Assembly (NCBI GenBank): GCA_964006375.1
Contig: OZ023263.1
Span: 138,169,173-138,233,172, forward strand
Length of the DNA: 64,000 nt
Direction: 5' to 3'
Source of the DNA: Tillus elongatus
Taxonomy: Eukaryota; Arthropoda; Insecta; Coleoptera; Cleridae
Part shown: one piece after another, positions 26,840-38,172 of the stretch
Layout of the letters: each line of letters starts with the position of its first letter
Numbering within the stretch: position 1 is the first letter of the stretch
Position numbers and translations under genes: made by a program
Notes under the pieces: generated by a model
The model's input: the letters and a program-made list of their open reading frames with translations, nothing else
The model's database searches: none
What the model was told of the DNA's origin: nothing

Positions 26840-28440
26840 CTTCTATCCGTTGAGGTTTATATATTCCATAACTTTCTTCTGTAGTCTCAAGTAGTCCCTC
26901 CATTTTTGTTTTTAAATCTTAACTTGTTGCTTGATGTCTTCGTTCCACCATCTTGTTTGCTTCTTTGTAATGTTTGTTTTTTTACTTCCACACACCTCTC
27001 TTGTGGAGCTCACTACTGCACACACAACTCTTGCCGCAGTCTTTCAATTGACATATTTGCGTATTTATTTACCAGATCAGCAAACTTTTCCTCTGTTCTC
27101 ATTTTATATCTCTCCGCTGATTGGGGCTCTCTTAGCTGGTATGTTTTTATCACTTCTTTGGACTTGTTAGTTTTGCTCTCTGCTGGCACCTGTGCATTTC
27201 TGTTCTGTATTTCTGTTTTAAGTTCTGCTCGCAGTAAATAGTGGTCGCTGTATATTTCAAATCCTCTTTTGACTTGTACACTCCTAATGCCCCTTCTACA
27301 CTCTCTGTTAGTTGTTACATAATCGATCATTGATTTCTCGTTTCTGCTTTTAACTTCTCTGGTGTACTAGTGTATTTCTGTGTTTTCGAAAAATGTATTC
27401 GCTATAATAAAATTATTCTCTATACAAATGTTTAAGATTTTGGCTTTAGTGTTTCGTACGCTCTCCCCATGTTTTCCAGTTACCTCTCCAGTTTCTTCAT
27501 CCCTTCTTCCTACTTTTCCATTTTGGTCACCTATAATTTGCATTGTCTACTGCTCCATTCAATTGCTCCCAGAATTCATCCTTCTTTGATGCCTTTTCGT
27601 CCTCGTTTGGTCCATAAGCCACAATCACTGCGCTTTTCATTTTGATTTTTAATTCTATCTTTAAAATTATCTCGCTTATTCCAACCCATTTTGTTAAGAG
27701 GTTTCTCTTATCACTTCTAATAATAAAACCTACTCCTTCTTTGGCTCACTTATCTGCGTCGACACCACTGAAAATCATAAGATGTCCGTTCTCCATTGCC
27801 TCTTCTCCTCTTCCCTTCTTTTTTGTTTCAGTTATTCCTAACAAGTCTCATTTCGCCTCTTCAAATTCGTCTATTAACTCGTGTTCCTTCCCAGAAAAAC
27901 CTCGAATATTCCACGTACCAATTTTCCAGTTTTTACTACCTTTAATGTTCATTTCCTCTTTGTTCAGGCAGTTACCCATAATCAAATCCGTCTTTATTGC
28001 CTGTGTCGTCATCTCCGTGTCAAAATCATTTTCCTCTGTTAGTCTTTTCTCTCATTTTTTGTGTAATCCTTTAATCCTCCTTGCTGTTTGTTCCACTGTA
28101 ATGCCTTTCCATTTGTAATCAGTTTCATATATCCTACTTTTACTCTGTTTTCTTTGTTCCTTTATACTCTTGCAATGTCCCTAATTTCCCTCTGTATTTC
28201 TTGTTCTTGCTTTGTAAGATCCGAATCGCTGCGTTCTTCTAAGCCCTTTAACATGCTCTTGTTTTTCAATATATTTATTTTATCCGTCATGCTATTTGTT
28301 TCGACGATGCATGTTTTGTCATTTATTTTTATTACATCTCCTAACTTCACTTCCGTTTCTAATTTTTCTGCTATTAATGTTTCTATCTCTTCCTTCGGTG
28401 TCTTGTCGTTGGAAGCTTTTATTTTGTTAAGTTACTCCTG
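26840..28440 (-). pseudogene. Non-LTR retrotransposon endonuclease (EEP) domain remnant
   Basis: The minus-strand translation, with several stops, reads an N-terminal helical segment (28350-28162, acidic and lysine-rich). Then comes an apurinic-type endonuclease: IGSWNIRGFSGKEHELIDEF, LLGITETKKKGRG, MIFSGVDADK, VAYGPNEDEKASKKDEFWEQ, and MIDYVTTNRECRRG with IYSDHYLLRAELK (27330-27230). These are the conserved blocks of EEP endonucleases of a LINE group often annotated as craniofacial development protein 2-like. The RT part is not present next to it. It cannot be functional. Confidence 0.82.
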
Positions 28441-28499
28441 AAATATTCTGCATGTTCCGGTTCCCTCGTTCGTTTTGTTTCCACACCTGTGTCCACTTC

Positions 28500-28640
28500 A
28501 CTTTCACAGGAAAATTGGAACAGTTTTTTTTGGAAACTATTGAGTTTTATTTCGGAAAATTTGTGTATCTCTGAAAATAAGAAAGCTATTGCAACCAGAT
28601 TTCGTACGCAGGTTAAGTTTAAAAAAGATAGAGATTTTTA
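28500..28640 (+). mobile_element. Diverged fragment of the microsatellite-bearing family
   Basis: CAGGAAAATTGGAACAGTTT, a GGAAA block, TGAGTTTT and CTGAAAATAAGAAAGCTAT follow the order of the right block of the family, without a microsatellite or ends. Confidence 0.5.
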
Positions 28641-28799
28641 AGTTAAGAAGAAACAAAGATTATAAGCAATTAATGAAAAAAAAGTTTACTAATTTTTTAC
28701 CATTAGAACAGGGATTACTATAAAAAACTACTTATAAATGACATTTATGTACTGCATACAGACTTGGAGAGTAATTCTCTGGCTTCACTGTTGGTTTTT

Positions 28800-29096
28800 A
28801 GGAAACCAACTTACACTGATACAACCATACCATACGATTCATGTCACCCTTTTTCACAAAAGCTGTCAGCCTATCATTCTATGATACATCGTGCATTTTC
28901 AATACCTATGTCACAAAACAATTTTGAAAAAGAAATTTCAATAATTAAGCAAACAGCATTTAATAATGGCTACTCTGTTAAAATAATAGATAAAATGATA
29001 GATAGAAAAGAATACAAATTAGCGATTAATCTAATTTATCCAAATATTAGAGACAAAGAAGACAACAGATACGTTTCGATAACTTATTTTGGAACC
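28800..29096 (+). pseudogene. PLE-2 polyprotein, part 1 (RT end and linker)
   Basis: It is open from FRKPTYTDTTIPYDSCHPFS to NRYVSITYFGT, where the LTR element enters. The segment lies between the RT thumb and the endonuclease in PLEs. Together with part 2 at 33859 the frame is uninterrupted across the insertion site once one copy of the 5-bp duplication is discounted. The RT itself is missing through 5' truncation. Confidence 0.83.
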
Positions 29097-29415
29097 TGTG
29101 GCGGCGGTTCCGACCGCAGTGTTTCCGTCAACACTACTCTGTGTTTCTCTTGGCAGCTAAACGTTGCGTTACGTTATTCGACAGCAAGCTGTCAACAACT
29201 ACTATATAAGAGACACCAGGGATCTCTCTCTCTCTCTCCTCGCTACTAACCGACACAGTGAAGATACGTCTCTCCACGCTCGGTCAGTTATCTGTTATGT
29301 GCTGTCTGTGATTGTTTTATAGTTAAATGTATAGTTTATTCAGTTAGTGAAATAATAAAGTATATTAAATGTTTACGTATGGATTTAATATCAACAAGTG
29401 CAATTAACATCCATA
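29097..29415 (+). repeat. 5' LTR of the CsRn1-type element
   Basis: The 319-bp LTR starts TGTGGCGGCGG and ends AACATCCATA. TATATAAG at about 29200 is a plausible TATA box, a CT run lies at 29221-29238 and AATAAAG at about 29352 is a plausible poly(A) signal. Confidence 0.93.
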
Positions 29416-29416
29416 T

Positions 29417-29430
29417 TGGTGACCCCGTGC
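29417..29430 (+). promoter_or_regulatory. Primer-binding site, tRNA-Trp-like
   Basis: TGGTGACCCCGTGC begins one base after the LTR. CsRn1-clade elements are known to use tRNA-Trp, whose 3' end is complementary to TGGTGACCCCG. Confidence 0.75.
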
Positions 29431-29565
29431 CGCAAGCCGAAGATGCCCAGCCTGATGTTCCAGCCGACGTCGCCTAACTTCCACGCACGTGCTCATGCCT
29501 ACAGAAAACTAATATCTAAACAGGTCAGTCTTTTCTAATTTAAAAATTATCTGATTTTTTTTACA

Positions 29566-30336
29566 ATGGCCGAAGATTCTTCAAGCAGCAATATCATGGC
29601 AAGGGTTGCAATAAAATTACCTCCTATATGGAGACGTAACGTGAAAATCTGGCAAATGCAGGTTGACGCCCAGTTTGATATATTGCAGATCAGTTCTGAA
29701 AAGACAAAATTCAGTCATGTACTCGCTATACTCGATCCTGATGTCGCAGAGTCAATTTCAGATTTTTTAACCCAACCATTATCATCAACCCCCTATTCAG
29801 ATCTAATGAAACGTCTTTTATTAGAATTTGAAGAGTCCGATAGTCGCAAACTAAATAAACTTTTAACAGAATTAGAATTAGGCGACAGAAAACCATCGCA
29901 ACTTTTACGCGAAATGAAGTTTTTAGCCGGTAGTCAGATTGGAGAAAATTTCCTTAAAATTTTATTTCTACAACGTTTACCAGTCAACGTTCGTTCAATT
30001 TTGGCTTTGAGCAACGATTCTCTGGAAAATTTGTCGGTTACAGCAGACAAAATCGTAGAATTTTCCAGAGATAAATACAACGTGGCTGAAATTCAGTCAC
30101 GCGAGCCCGACAAGCTAGCCAAATTAGAAGCGCAATTAGAGAAGCTAACAGCATCAGTCAACGAATTGCGAACGCGTTCCCGATCTACCTCCCGAGAAAG
30201 ACCCAAGCTTTCTCGAAACTCCATAACCGCAAATTCCTCAACCTCCACGTGTTGGTATCATGAACGATTTGGCAACAAGGCCAAACGTTGCATCCAACCT
30301 TGCAATTTCAAAGCAAAACATGTGTCGGAAAACTAA
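29566..30336 (+). CDS. gag: Gag of the CsRn1-type element
   Basis: The 256-residue protein starts at the ATG at 29566. Residues about 15-170 resemble the retrotransposon capsid domain ([33 protein letters not shown]). A basic, serine-rich linker follows ([13 protein letters not shown], about 200-213), then a CX2HX9CX3C finger (CWYH...CIQPC, about 229-246) in place of the usual CCHC knuckle. It would form the cytoplasmic particle and bind the RNA. It overlaps the pol frame, so pol is made by a -1 shift before 30334. The frame is intact. Confidence 0.92.
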   Translation: MAEDSSSSNIMARVAIKLPPIWRRNVKIWQMQVDAQFDILQISSEKTKFSHVLAILDPDVAESISDFLTQPLSSTPYSDLMKRLLLEFEESDSRKLNKLLTELELGDRKPSQLLREMKFLAGSQIGENFLKILFLQRLPVNVRSILALSNDSLENLSVTADKIVEFSRDKYNVAEIQSREPDKLAKLEAQLEKLTASVNELRTRSRSTSRERPKLSRNSITANSSTSTCWYHERFGNKAKRCIQPCNFKAKHVSEN

Positions 30337-33300
30337 TAAGGCACTCCCTCCACGCGGCAGGAGACGAGAGCCACCTAACACGCCGCCTTTTTATTTTTGA
30401 TAGACGCTCCAATATGAAATTTCTAATCGACTCTGGAGCGGATATTTCAGTTATTCCACCCACTCACGACCAACGGAAATTTCAATCGAAACGTACCTTG
30501 TATGCTGCAAACGGGACCCCTATTCATACCTATGGCGAACAACTATTAGATTTGGATCTAGGTTTACGCCGTAGGTTCTGCTGGCCCTTCACACTTGCCG
30601 ATATCAAGCAACCAATTATAGGCGCTGATTTTCTAGCAGAGTTTGCTTTACTTGTAGATATGAAACATAGACGTTTAATCGATACAAAGACAAACCTCTC
30701 TAAGACCGGTGCTAACCCACCACCAGGATTTAATTCTAAAATTCATCTCGTAGACCCGACACACCAGTACTTCAAATTGCTACAACAATTTCCTGACCTG
30801 TTTAAGGAAACTTCTTCTAGCAACCTTCCAGAGGTTGAGTTCTTCCATACTATAAGTACGGAAGGACCACCTGTCACTGCAAAAGCTAGAAGATTGCCCC
30901 CGGAAAAGCTAGCTCAAGCAAAGCTAGAATTCCAGCACATGATGGACTTGGGAATTTGTAGACCCTCCAAAAGTCCATGGTCAAGCCCCCTCCACATGGT
31001 GCAAAAAAAGGATGGCTCATGGAGACCATGTGGGGATTACCGAGCACTAAACGCTAAAACAATCCCAGACAAATATCCCATTCCAAATTTGCAGGATTTT
31101 AATGCCCAGTTAGAGGGCAAACGTATTTTTTCAAAATTAGATATCATTCGCGCTTTCCATCACATCCCAGTAGCACCTCAAGATATTCCCAAAACAGCAG
31201 TCATAACTCCATTTGGGTTATTCGAATTTGTTAAAACCCCATTTGGCCTTCGTAATTCAGCACAAACATTTCAAAGATATTTACATTCAATTTTAAGACA
31301 TCTCGACTTTGCCTACTCCTATCTTGACGATATTCTCGTTGCATCAGCCTCTGAAAAAGAACATCAAGAGCATCTAGCAAAACTTTTTCAGACACTTCAA
31401 GACAACGGCATCCGTATCAATTCATCTAAATGTGAATTCGGAGTGGCCGAAATTTCATTTTTAGGTTTTCGTGTAAATAAATCTGGATTATTTCCACTTC
31501 CTGAACGCATCAAAGCTATTACCGACCTACCTCTTCCCGATACCATTGAAAAACTCAGAAGATTTCTAGGTCTCATAAATTTCTACCGTCGTTCTCTTCC
31601 ACGTGCTGCGGAAATTCAGCAACCACTATTCGACCTCTGCCAGAATCCCAAAAAACGCGACAAACGTAAAATCGAGTGGACTCCTCAGACTCGAGAAGCA
31701 TTCGAACGTTTGAAAGAGGCACTAAAAAACGCTACACTAATAGCTCATCCGTCTTCTTCGCTACCACTGATTCTCCATGTCGATGCTTCTGATTATGCCG
31801 TAGGCGCTTCCCTCCAACAATTACGTGATCAAACACTAGAACCCCTAGGTTTCTACTCTAAAAAGCTTACTTCAGCCCAAAAATCTTACAGCACCTACGA
31901 TCGCGAACTTCTAGCTGCTTATCAGGCAGTTAAATACTTTAGATATACCCTAGAAGGTCGCCATTTCACCATTTATACGGACCACAAACCTTTGACATAC
32001 GCTTTCGAACAACGCGTCGATAAAGCATCTCCAAGGCAACTACGACATTTAGACTTCCTAGGTCAATTTACCACAGACATTCGCTACATACCAGGTCCTA
32101 CAAACATTCCCGCAGACTATTGTTCTCGCATTGAAACAATTTCACTTTCTTCCACTGTGTCACTCCAAGAAATTGCGCAAGCTCAGTCATCTTGTGAGGA
32201 ACTCAAACACCTTCTGCAGTCTAAATCTTCCTCATACAAATTTCAAAACATGCCTCTTGACAACGGAATGAATCTTATTTGCGATTCTTCTTCAAAGAAA
32301 CTTCGCCCATTCATTCCGCTCAAATTTCGCCGAAAGATTTTCGATTCTATCCACAATTTATCTCACCCAGGCATATCAGCTTCAGTCGATCTGGTCCAGG
32401 ATAGATTTTGTTGGCCCAAATTGAAACGCGATGTATCTCTTTGGTCTAAAACTTGCATTCCCTGCCAGAAAGTCAAGATATGGAGACACACTTCCAGTGC
32501 CATTGGACAATACACCCCAGCCATGAGAAGATTCTCGCATATAAATGTTGACATTGTGGGACCATTACCAGCATCACAAGGTCAACGCTATCTGTTAACA
32601 ATAATAGACAGATTTTCTCGATGGCCCGAAGCAATTCCATTGTCAGATATTACAGCAGAAACAGTAGCGAACACTATTTTATCATGCTGGATCTCTCGTT
32701 TCGGTGTTCCGCAATACATCACCACAGACAGAGGTAAACAATTCGATTGCCACCTTTTCACACACCTCACTAAAACACTAGGTGCAGACCACATCAAGAC
32801 CACAGCTTACCACCCAGCAGCAAATGGTGTAATCGAGAGATGGCATAGAGTTCTGAAACAGGCCTTGAAAGCCCATATGGACGAAAACTGGGTCGCTAAA
32901 TTGCCAATTGTGTTACTAGGACTCAGATCGTACATAATTCCAGAATATCGCTCAACACCCGCTGAAATAGTCTACGGAGAATCAATCAAACTTCCCACCG
33001 ACTTTTTCAACAGCACACAAGCTCATGATGTTCCACCACTTATATCTCAGCTGAAAGAAGACATAAGGAAACTTCGACCAGTACCTTTTAAACATCATAC
33101 TGCAAAAAAGGTATTTGTCCATCCTAAGCTTATGGAAGCTCCTTTTGTTTTTGTTCGCATTGATATTCCGCGAAAAACTCTCGAACCAGTTTATGACGGC
33201 CCCTTTGAAGTGTTATCCCGAACTGACAAAGTCTTCAAAATCAAGAAATCACACGGAGAAGAGACAATTTCTGTTGACCGTCTTAAACCCGCATTCATTC

Positions 33301-33509
33301 TTTGTGATAACGAACAGACAACATTCCAGCCTCAGAGACATCCTAGTGAAACTGACAGTGACAGTGAAAGTCCAACACCTAGTGAAACTGAAAGTGACAG
33401 TGAAAGTCCAACACCTAGTGAAACTGAAAGTGACAGTGAAGTTCCCGTTCCCGTTCAAACGACACGCCATGGACGTAGAGTTCGATTTCCACGAAGATAC
33501 TTGAACTAA
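30264..33509 (+). CDS. pol: Pol polyprotein of the CsRn1-type element
   Basis: Open from 30264 with no ATG needed; residues are counted here from 30288. The aspartic protease has [14 protein letters not shown] near residue 45. RT follows with [10 protein letters not shown] (about 245), [13 protein letters not shown] and the catalytic YLDDILVA (about 344). RNase H has [12 protein letters not shown] (about 498) and [11 protein letters not shown]. The integrase zinc site is H-X3-H and CIPC (about 687-727). The DDE residues lie in NVDIVGP (about 752), TTDRGKQF (about 812) and GVIERWHR (about 849). The tail holds a 12-residue acidic Ser/Glu/Asp repeat three times and ends [11 protein letters not shown]. 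All key residues are present. Expression is inferred to need a -1 frameshift in 30264-30334. Confidence 0.96.
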   Translation, partial: TIWQQGQTLHPTLQFQSKTCVGKLIRHSLHAAGDESHLTRRLFIFDRRSNMKFLIDSGADISVIPPTHDQRKFQSKRTLYAANGTPIHTYGEQLLDLDLGLRRRFCWPFTLADIKQPIIGADFLAEFALLVDMKHRRLIDTKTNLSKTGANPPPGFNSKIHLVDPTHQYFKLLQQFPDLFKETSSSNLPEVEFFHTISTEGPPVTAKARRLPPEKLAQAKLEFQHMMDLGICRPSKSPWSSPLHMVQKKDGSWRPCGDYRALNAKTIPDKYPIPNLQDFNAQLEGKRIFSKLDIIRAFHHIPVAPQDIPKTAVITPFGLFEFVKTPFGLRNSAQTFQRYLHSILRHLDFAYSYLDDILVASASEKEHQEHLAKLFQTLQDNGIRINSSKCEFGVAEISFLGFRVNKSGLFPLPERIKAITDLPLPDTIEKLRRFLGLINFYRRSLPRAAEIQQPLFDLCQNPKKRDKRKIEWTPQTREAFERLKEALKNATLIAHPSSSLPLILHVDASDYAVGASLQQLRDQTLEPLGFYSKKLTSAQKSYSTYDRELLAAYQAVKYFRYTLEGRHFTIYTDHKPLTYAFEQRVDKASPRQLRHLDFLGQFTTDIRYIPGPTNIPADYCSRIETISLSSTVSLQEIAQAQSSCEELKHLLQSKSSSYKFQNMPLDNGMNLICDSSSKKLRPFIPLKFRRKIFDSIHNLSHPGISASVDLVQDRFCWPKLKRDVSLWSKTCIPCQKVKIWRHTSSAIGQYTPAMRRFSHINVDIVGPLPASQGQRYLLTIIDRFSRWPEAIPLSDITAETVANTILSCWISRFGVPQYITTDRGKQFDCHLFTHLTKTLGADHIKTTAYHPAANGVIERWHRVLKQALKAHMDENWVAKLPIVLLGLRSYIIPEYRSTPAEIVYGESIKLPTDFFNSTQAHDVPPLISQLKEDIRKLRPVPFKHHTAKKVFVHPKLMEAPFVFVRIDIPRKTLEPVYDGPFEVLSRTDKVFKIKKSHGEETISVDRLKPAFILCDNEQTTFQPQRHPSETDSDSESPTPSETESDSESPTPSETESDSEVPVPVQTTRHGRRVRFPRRYLN
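33342..33449 (+). repeat. 36-bp tandem repeat in the pol 3' end
   Basis: Three in-frame copies of a 36-bp unit encode a [16 protein letters not shown] peptide. The third diverges at its end. Confidence 0.93.
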
Positions 33510-33521
33510 TAGCGTTGCCAC

Positions 33522-33534
33522 TGAGAGGGGAGTA
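33522..33534 (+). promoter_or_regulatory. Polypurine tract of the CsRn1-type element
   Basis: TGAGAGGGGAGTA directly precedes the 3' LTR start TGTGG. Confidence 0.85.
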
Positions 33535-33853
33535 TGTGGCGGCGGTTCCGACCGCAGTGTTTCCGTCAACACTACTCTGTGTTTCTCTTGGCAGCTAAAC
33601 GTTGCGTTACGTTATTCGACAGCAAGCTGTCAACAACTACTATATAAGAGACACCAGGGATCTCTCTCTCTCTCTCCTCGCTACTAACCGACACAGTGAA
33701 GATACGTCTCTCCACGCTCGGTCAGTTATCTGTTATGTGCTGTCTGTGATTGTTTTATAGTTAAATGTATAGTTTATTCAGTTAGTGAAATAATAAAGTA
33801 TATTAAATGTTTACGTATGGATTTAATATCAACAAGTGCAATTAACATCCATA
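33535..33853 (+). repeat. 3' LTR of the CsRn1-type element
   Basis: Same length (319 bp) as the 5' LTR, and I see no difference between them. It is followed by the duplication GAACC. Confidence 0.93.
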
Positions 33854-33858
33854 GAACC

Positions 33859-34212
33859 ATTTCAGAAAACATTTCAAAAATTTTAAACATTTGTACAAAT
33901 ACAAAGGTAGCTTTTAAATCTTACAACAAGACGCGTGATTTGTTATTTAAGGCGAAAGAAAAATCTTGTTTCTTGACAAAAGCTGGAGTTTATAAATTAG
34001 CTTGTACACATTGTAACGCAATCTACATAGGTCAAACTTCTAGAAATTTTAACACCCGATACAAAGAACATATTTCTGCATTTAGAAATAACCACGCTGA
34101 CAAATCTACATTTGCAAAACATATTATTGATACCGAACATAGACCTACAATAAATAACCGCATACAACCACAACATTTTTATAATGACAAACGTAAACTA
34201 GACTTTTTTTAA
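33859..34212 (+). pseudogene. PLE-2 polyprotein, part 2 (GIY-YIG endonuclease)
   Basis: It continues part 1 in frame after the LTR element. The endonuclease shows GVYKLACTHCNAIYIGQTSR (GIY and YIG motifs; GVYKL for GIYKL), the catalytic arginine in FNTRYKEH, and a conserved-looking FAKHIIDTEH. Unlike PLE-1 this domain has no stop and could be catalytically sound, but the polyprotein lacks its RT and is cut by the insertion. Confidence 0.88.
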
Positions 34213-35059
34213 GCTTTAGAAGTCAAAAGGCACACATACGACAATAACTACCTTGTTTTAAACGAGCAAACTGATTTAATGAATTCCCCTTTCTTGGATA
34301 TTCTTCTTTCTAAGTAAATATGTCAAAGAAAATAAATTTAACTATTATTTCAAAAAAGTTGTAATAAAATAATGAGTTGATATATGTCGATATTTTCGTT
34401 GTATAGAGACTACTTTTATACTGTTATTGTTTAGTTATTTTATTGTTGTAACTGTTATCATAGTTATTATAGGCTAGTTCTAGTTTTTATGTTAAATATT
34501 GACATACATCACATAGACGTTTTGAAAACCTCATCTGTCATCTGTGTTTCATTTTATTTTCAATTTGATAAAAAATTTTTGATCAAAACATCATATCATA
34601 ACATAGCAATAGATATTTATTTGTAATTGTCATGATTTCGTACTAATTCAATTTTAATCTGTCTGAAAATGCTGTCAAGCAGCGAAACTATAGTCACAGA
34701 AGCATTGAAGAACTTCCAGAATTCGAAAGGCCACTTGCTCCAGTTAGCTCTCGCGCTGGCTACGTCCTTCACCACTAAAAACCAACAGTGAAGCCAGAGA
34801 AGTACTCTCCAAGTCTGTATGCAGTATGGACAAGTTTCACCAAGTAAGGGCAACAACAATCAATGACATTTATGTAGCTGTCACAACAATAATGCTATTA
34901 CTTGCGATAACTTTACTTAAGATTCAGTCAAAAGTCGTATCGCAGGATGTGGGCTATGATGGAGATATCGATTTTTGAATTTTGAAAAAAATTATTCAAA
35001 TGAGCGCTAACTAGGACCCCTAAAACTCATATCCGGGGTCAGTTTTAATTTTTTATTTG

Positions 35060-35133
<74 letters not shown>

Positions 35134-35906
35134 ACACAGGTGTCCCACGTCGAGTAATGCATTAGATTATTTCCGAAAATATACAGTTTTGAGTGCTGAA
35201 AATTTGTATACGGGGGTTTCCGAAGATGCTCTGTTTAATGGAAATAATTTCGAAAATGGTGGACTTCCGGTCACACCCTAATTGATATAAACATCGTTAT
35301 TTCAAATAGAACATCCTGTATATTATTGCATTTTTAGAATACTCATCTAATTTTAGGTTAAAAGTTATTAGGGTATGCTCTCGCTATCTTCAAGTGTTTT
35401 CGAGTTATGTCAATTTATTTGAGAATTCTGTTCAAGGGAGGCTGACTTAATGAAGGTGATTTCGTGTCGTGTTAGGATGCTGAAAATTCTTTAATTTGTC
35501 AGAGACGTTCCAAGGCCATTAAGCTTCGACATGATTGTGAGGAAAAATTGTTTCATATACAGGGTGTTTTGTAGGACGTATTAGAATTTGGTGTGCTTTA
35601 AACTAGAATAACACATTTATTTCAAATGAAACACTCTGTATATTATCTTCTCATTGAATAGAGCAGATAATTCTCTTTCAAACTGTATTAGCATTCCCTA
35701 TACCTAAAGTTGATAATTGTCGAGATATTTGCGGTTTACCAAAAAAAAAGACAAATTTAGCAGTATGTCTAAAATCTGTATGAATTATAAGAGTGCTATC
35801 TGATGTTTGACATTCTCACGTTTATTGTCAGTTTTATATTTCCGTCATTTACAACGTGAGTTATTTTGTCTTTGTTGTCTGAATTAATAGGAATTCTACG
35901 TTATAA

Positions 35907-36975
35907 TGGATAATGCCAGCTATTCAAACGAACAATTGCTGAATTTATTTTATTTTCATGGATAGTGCAATAGAGTGGTCAGCAGAACCTGTCGGCTGTT
36001 TAATGATAGGTATCCCGAGTCCTCGCCAATGACTGCGTTGAAATTCAGACGTTATGAAACCAATTTATTGAGAACGGGAAGTTGCACGAGTAAACAAACA
36101 TCAAGATCAGTTCCAGTTACAGAAGACGAAGACACACAAATTTCTGTGTTGTCTTATTTCGAAGCTCGTCCAGAGGAATCAATACGTTCAGCTGAACATG
36201 ATATGAACAAACACGTTCCTCCATACAGAGAATATTGTCCAAGCATAAAATGCATAATTATAAATTTATAAGTGTACAAGCTCTGGAACCGAACGACCCA
36301 GCCCACCGAATTGCATTTTGTTACACTCTCCTTGAAAGACACCGCAACGATCCTTTATTTCTGAAAAGCATAATTTGAACCGACGAAACAAAGATGTCCC
36401 ACGAAGGAATATTTAACAGACATAATATTCACTACTGGGCTCAAGACAACCCTCATGTCAAAAGAGAACGCTGTTTTCAGAGAAGATTCAGCTTCAACTT
36501 GTTTGCTCTTCTGATGGATGATAAAATATCGTACTGCATTTACGATAATAATCTGACAGCTGTGCAATACCTAGAGATTTTGCGAACCACTGTCTCTGAT
36601 TTCTTAGACAATTTACCACTTACTGCGTATGTGAATTGTTGGTACCAACTAGATGGGGCTCCTGCGCATTATTCAGCAGAGGTGAGGAGCTTTTTAAATG
36701 ATGAATTCGGAGAGAGGTGGATGGGACGCGGCGGAACATACAATTGTCCCCCACGGTTGCCCGACCTCACTCTGGATTTTTACCTATGGGGTAAATTGAA
36801 ATCAGATGTTTATGCGACTCCAGTCAACACTGGGGAAGAACTTGAAGATAGAGTCCGTAATTGTTTGGATAATATTGATCCCGCAGAAATACGGCGTACA
36901 ACAAGTGAAGGAGTTGTAATACGCTTAGAGCGATGTATTAGTGCGAATGGTACACAATTTGAACAATATCAATGA
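35907..36975 (+). pseudogene. Mariner-like transposase pseudogene (MLE-2)
   Basis: It starts MDNASYSNEQLLNLFYFHG at 35907, followed by a stop. The frame goes on through the helix-turn-helix region (CRLFNDRYPESSP), shifts near 36230, and is open from 36394 to 36975. The catalytic residues are in TDETK (about 36380), YQLDGAPAHY (about 36650) and PDLTLDFYLWG (about 36760). All three aspartate positions are kept, so decay is limited to one stop and frameshift(s) in the N-terminal half. It would bind the inverted repeats and cut at TA. Confidence 0.85.
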
Positions 36976-37025
36976 TGAGTTTCTTAGCTAGTCATAATCA
37001 TTTTCAACTCTCAATACTTTTGGTT

Positions 37026-37378
37026 GTGTGTGTGTTTTTGTTTCTTTAACGTCGGCCTATTTCCGCGACTATGACCAATCACCGACGCCAGGGAGCAGTT
37101 TCACCTCACTATCCTGGAAATTTTGCCGAGCCCCTGCCTTTCTGTAAGGGGGTGGGGATCTTTAACGCGCCCAACATCGCATGGACACAGGACGGACGGC
37201 TTTACGCCACGAAGGGCGGAACTTACAGATATTCAACTTGCTGAAATACAATGCCAGAACCTCGGTGGATGTTAATTTACAGTTTGTATTGAAAAAGTGA
37301 AAGGAGTACCCTGGGATCGAACCCAGTACCCTTCGGTACAGAGGCACACGTTCTTACCCCTGAACTACCGAGGTTCTT
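37026..37378 (-). mobile_element. tRNA-derived SINE, copy 2, inside MLE-2
   Basis: Read on the minus strand, it has an A box (TCGGTAGTTCAGGGGTAAG), a B box (GGGTTCGATCCCAG), a body ending GTCATAGTCGCGGAAATAGG and GACGTTAAAGAAAC, and an AACAAAAACACACAC tail. The imperfect 10-bp duplication ACTTTTGGTT/ACTTTTAGTT lies at 37016-37025 and 37379-37388. It is about 350 bp long and belongs to the family of the copy at 5000-5275. Confidence 0.85.
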
Positions 37379-38042
37379 ACTTTTAGTTATTCTCTGTTAT
37401 TTGTTGATATTTCATAAATATTAAATTAAGTTTTTTTTTGGTAAACCGCAAATATCTCGACAATTACCAACTTTAGGTATAGGGAATGCTAATACAGTTT
37501 GAAAGATAATTATCTGCTCTATTCAATGAGAAGATAATATACGGGGTGTTCCATTTGAAATAAATGAGTTATTCTAGTTTAAAGCACACCAAATTCTAAT
37601 ACATCCTACAAAACGCCCTGTATATGAAACAATTTTTCCTCACAATCATGTCGAAACTTAATGGCCTTGGAACGTGTCTGACAAATTAAATAATTTTCAG
37701 CACCCGAACACGACACGAAATCACCTTCATTAAGTCAGCCTCTCCTTGAACAGAATTTTCAAATAAATTGACATAACTCGAAAACAGTTGAAGATGGGGA
37801 GAGCATACCCTAATAACTTTTGACCTAAAATTAGATGAGTATTCTAAAAATGCAATAATATACAGGTGTTCTTTTTGAAATAACGATGTTTATATCTATT
37901 TACGGTCTAACCAGAGGTCTGCCATTTTGGAAATTGTTTCCATTAAATAGAGCATCTTCGGAAACCCCCGTATACAAATTTTCAGCACTCAAAAATGTAT
38001 ATTTTCGGAAATTATCTCATACATAACTCGACGTGGGACACC

Positions 38043-38172
<130 letters not shown>

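Larger units (their letters stand above)
29097..33853 (+). mobile_element. Complete CsRn1/Kabuki-clade Ty3/gypsy LTR retrotransposon
   Basis: Two 319-bp LTRs (29097-29415 and 33535-33853) look identical base for base on reading. The 5-bp target duplication GAACC lies at 29092-29096 and 33854-33858. Between them are a PBS, gag, pol in the -1 frame and a PPT, with no stop or frameshift. The CX2HX9CX3C finger in gag and a tRNA-Trp-like PBS are marks of the CsRn1 clade. Identical LTRs and open frames point to a very recent insertion and a possibly active source. Confidence 0.95.
28752..34861 (+). mobile_element. Penelope-like element PLE-2, 5'-truncated, split by an LTR element
   Basis: The exact 15-bp repeat AATGACATTTATGTA at 28737-28751 and 34862-34876 is the target duplication. 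The first 48 bases (28752-28799) are the near reverse complement of 34784-34831, so the element begins with an inverted piece of its own 3' end and then enters its coding region at VFRKPTYTDTT. The LTR element at 29097-33853 splits it. The 3' untranslated region runs from 34213 to 34861. Confidence 0.87.

Noticed and set aside
26906..28441. Plus-strand open frames rich in Phe, Ser and Leu, looking like membrane proteins
   Set aside because: They are antisense shadows of the lysine- and glutamate-rich endonuclease remnant on the minus strand.
33249..33572. Minus-strand frame with repeated [11 protein letters not shown]
   Set aside because: It is antisense to the 36-bp repeat in the pol 3' end.
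37290..37378. Functional tRNA gene on the minus strand
   Set aside because: The A and B boxes fit, but the element continues into a SINE body and tail with target duplication; the arms do not pair as a proper tRNA on inspection.
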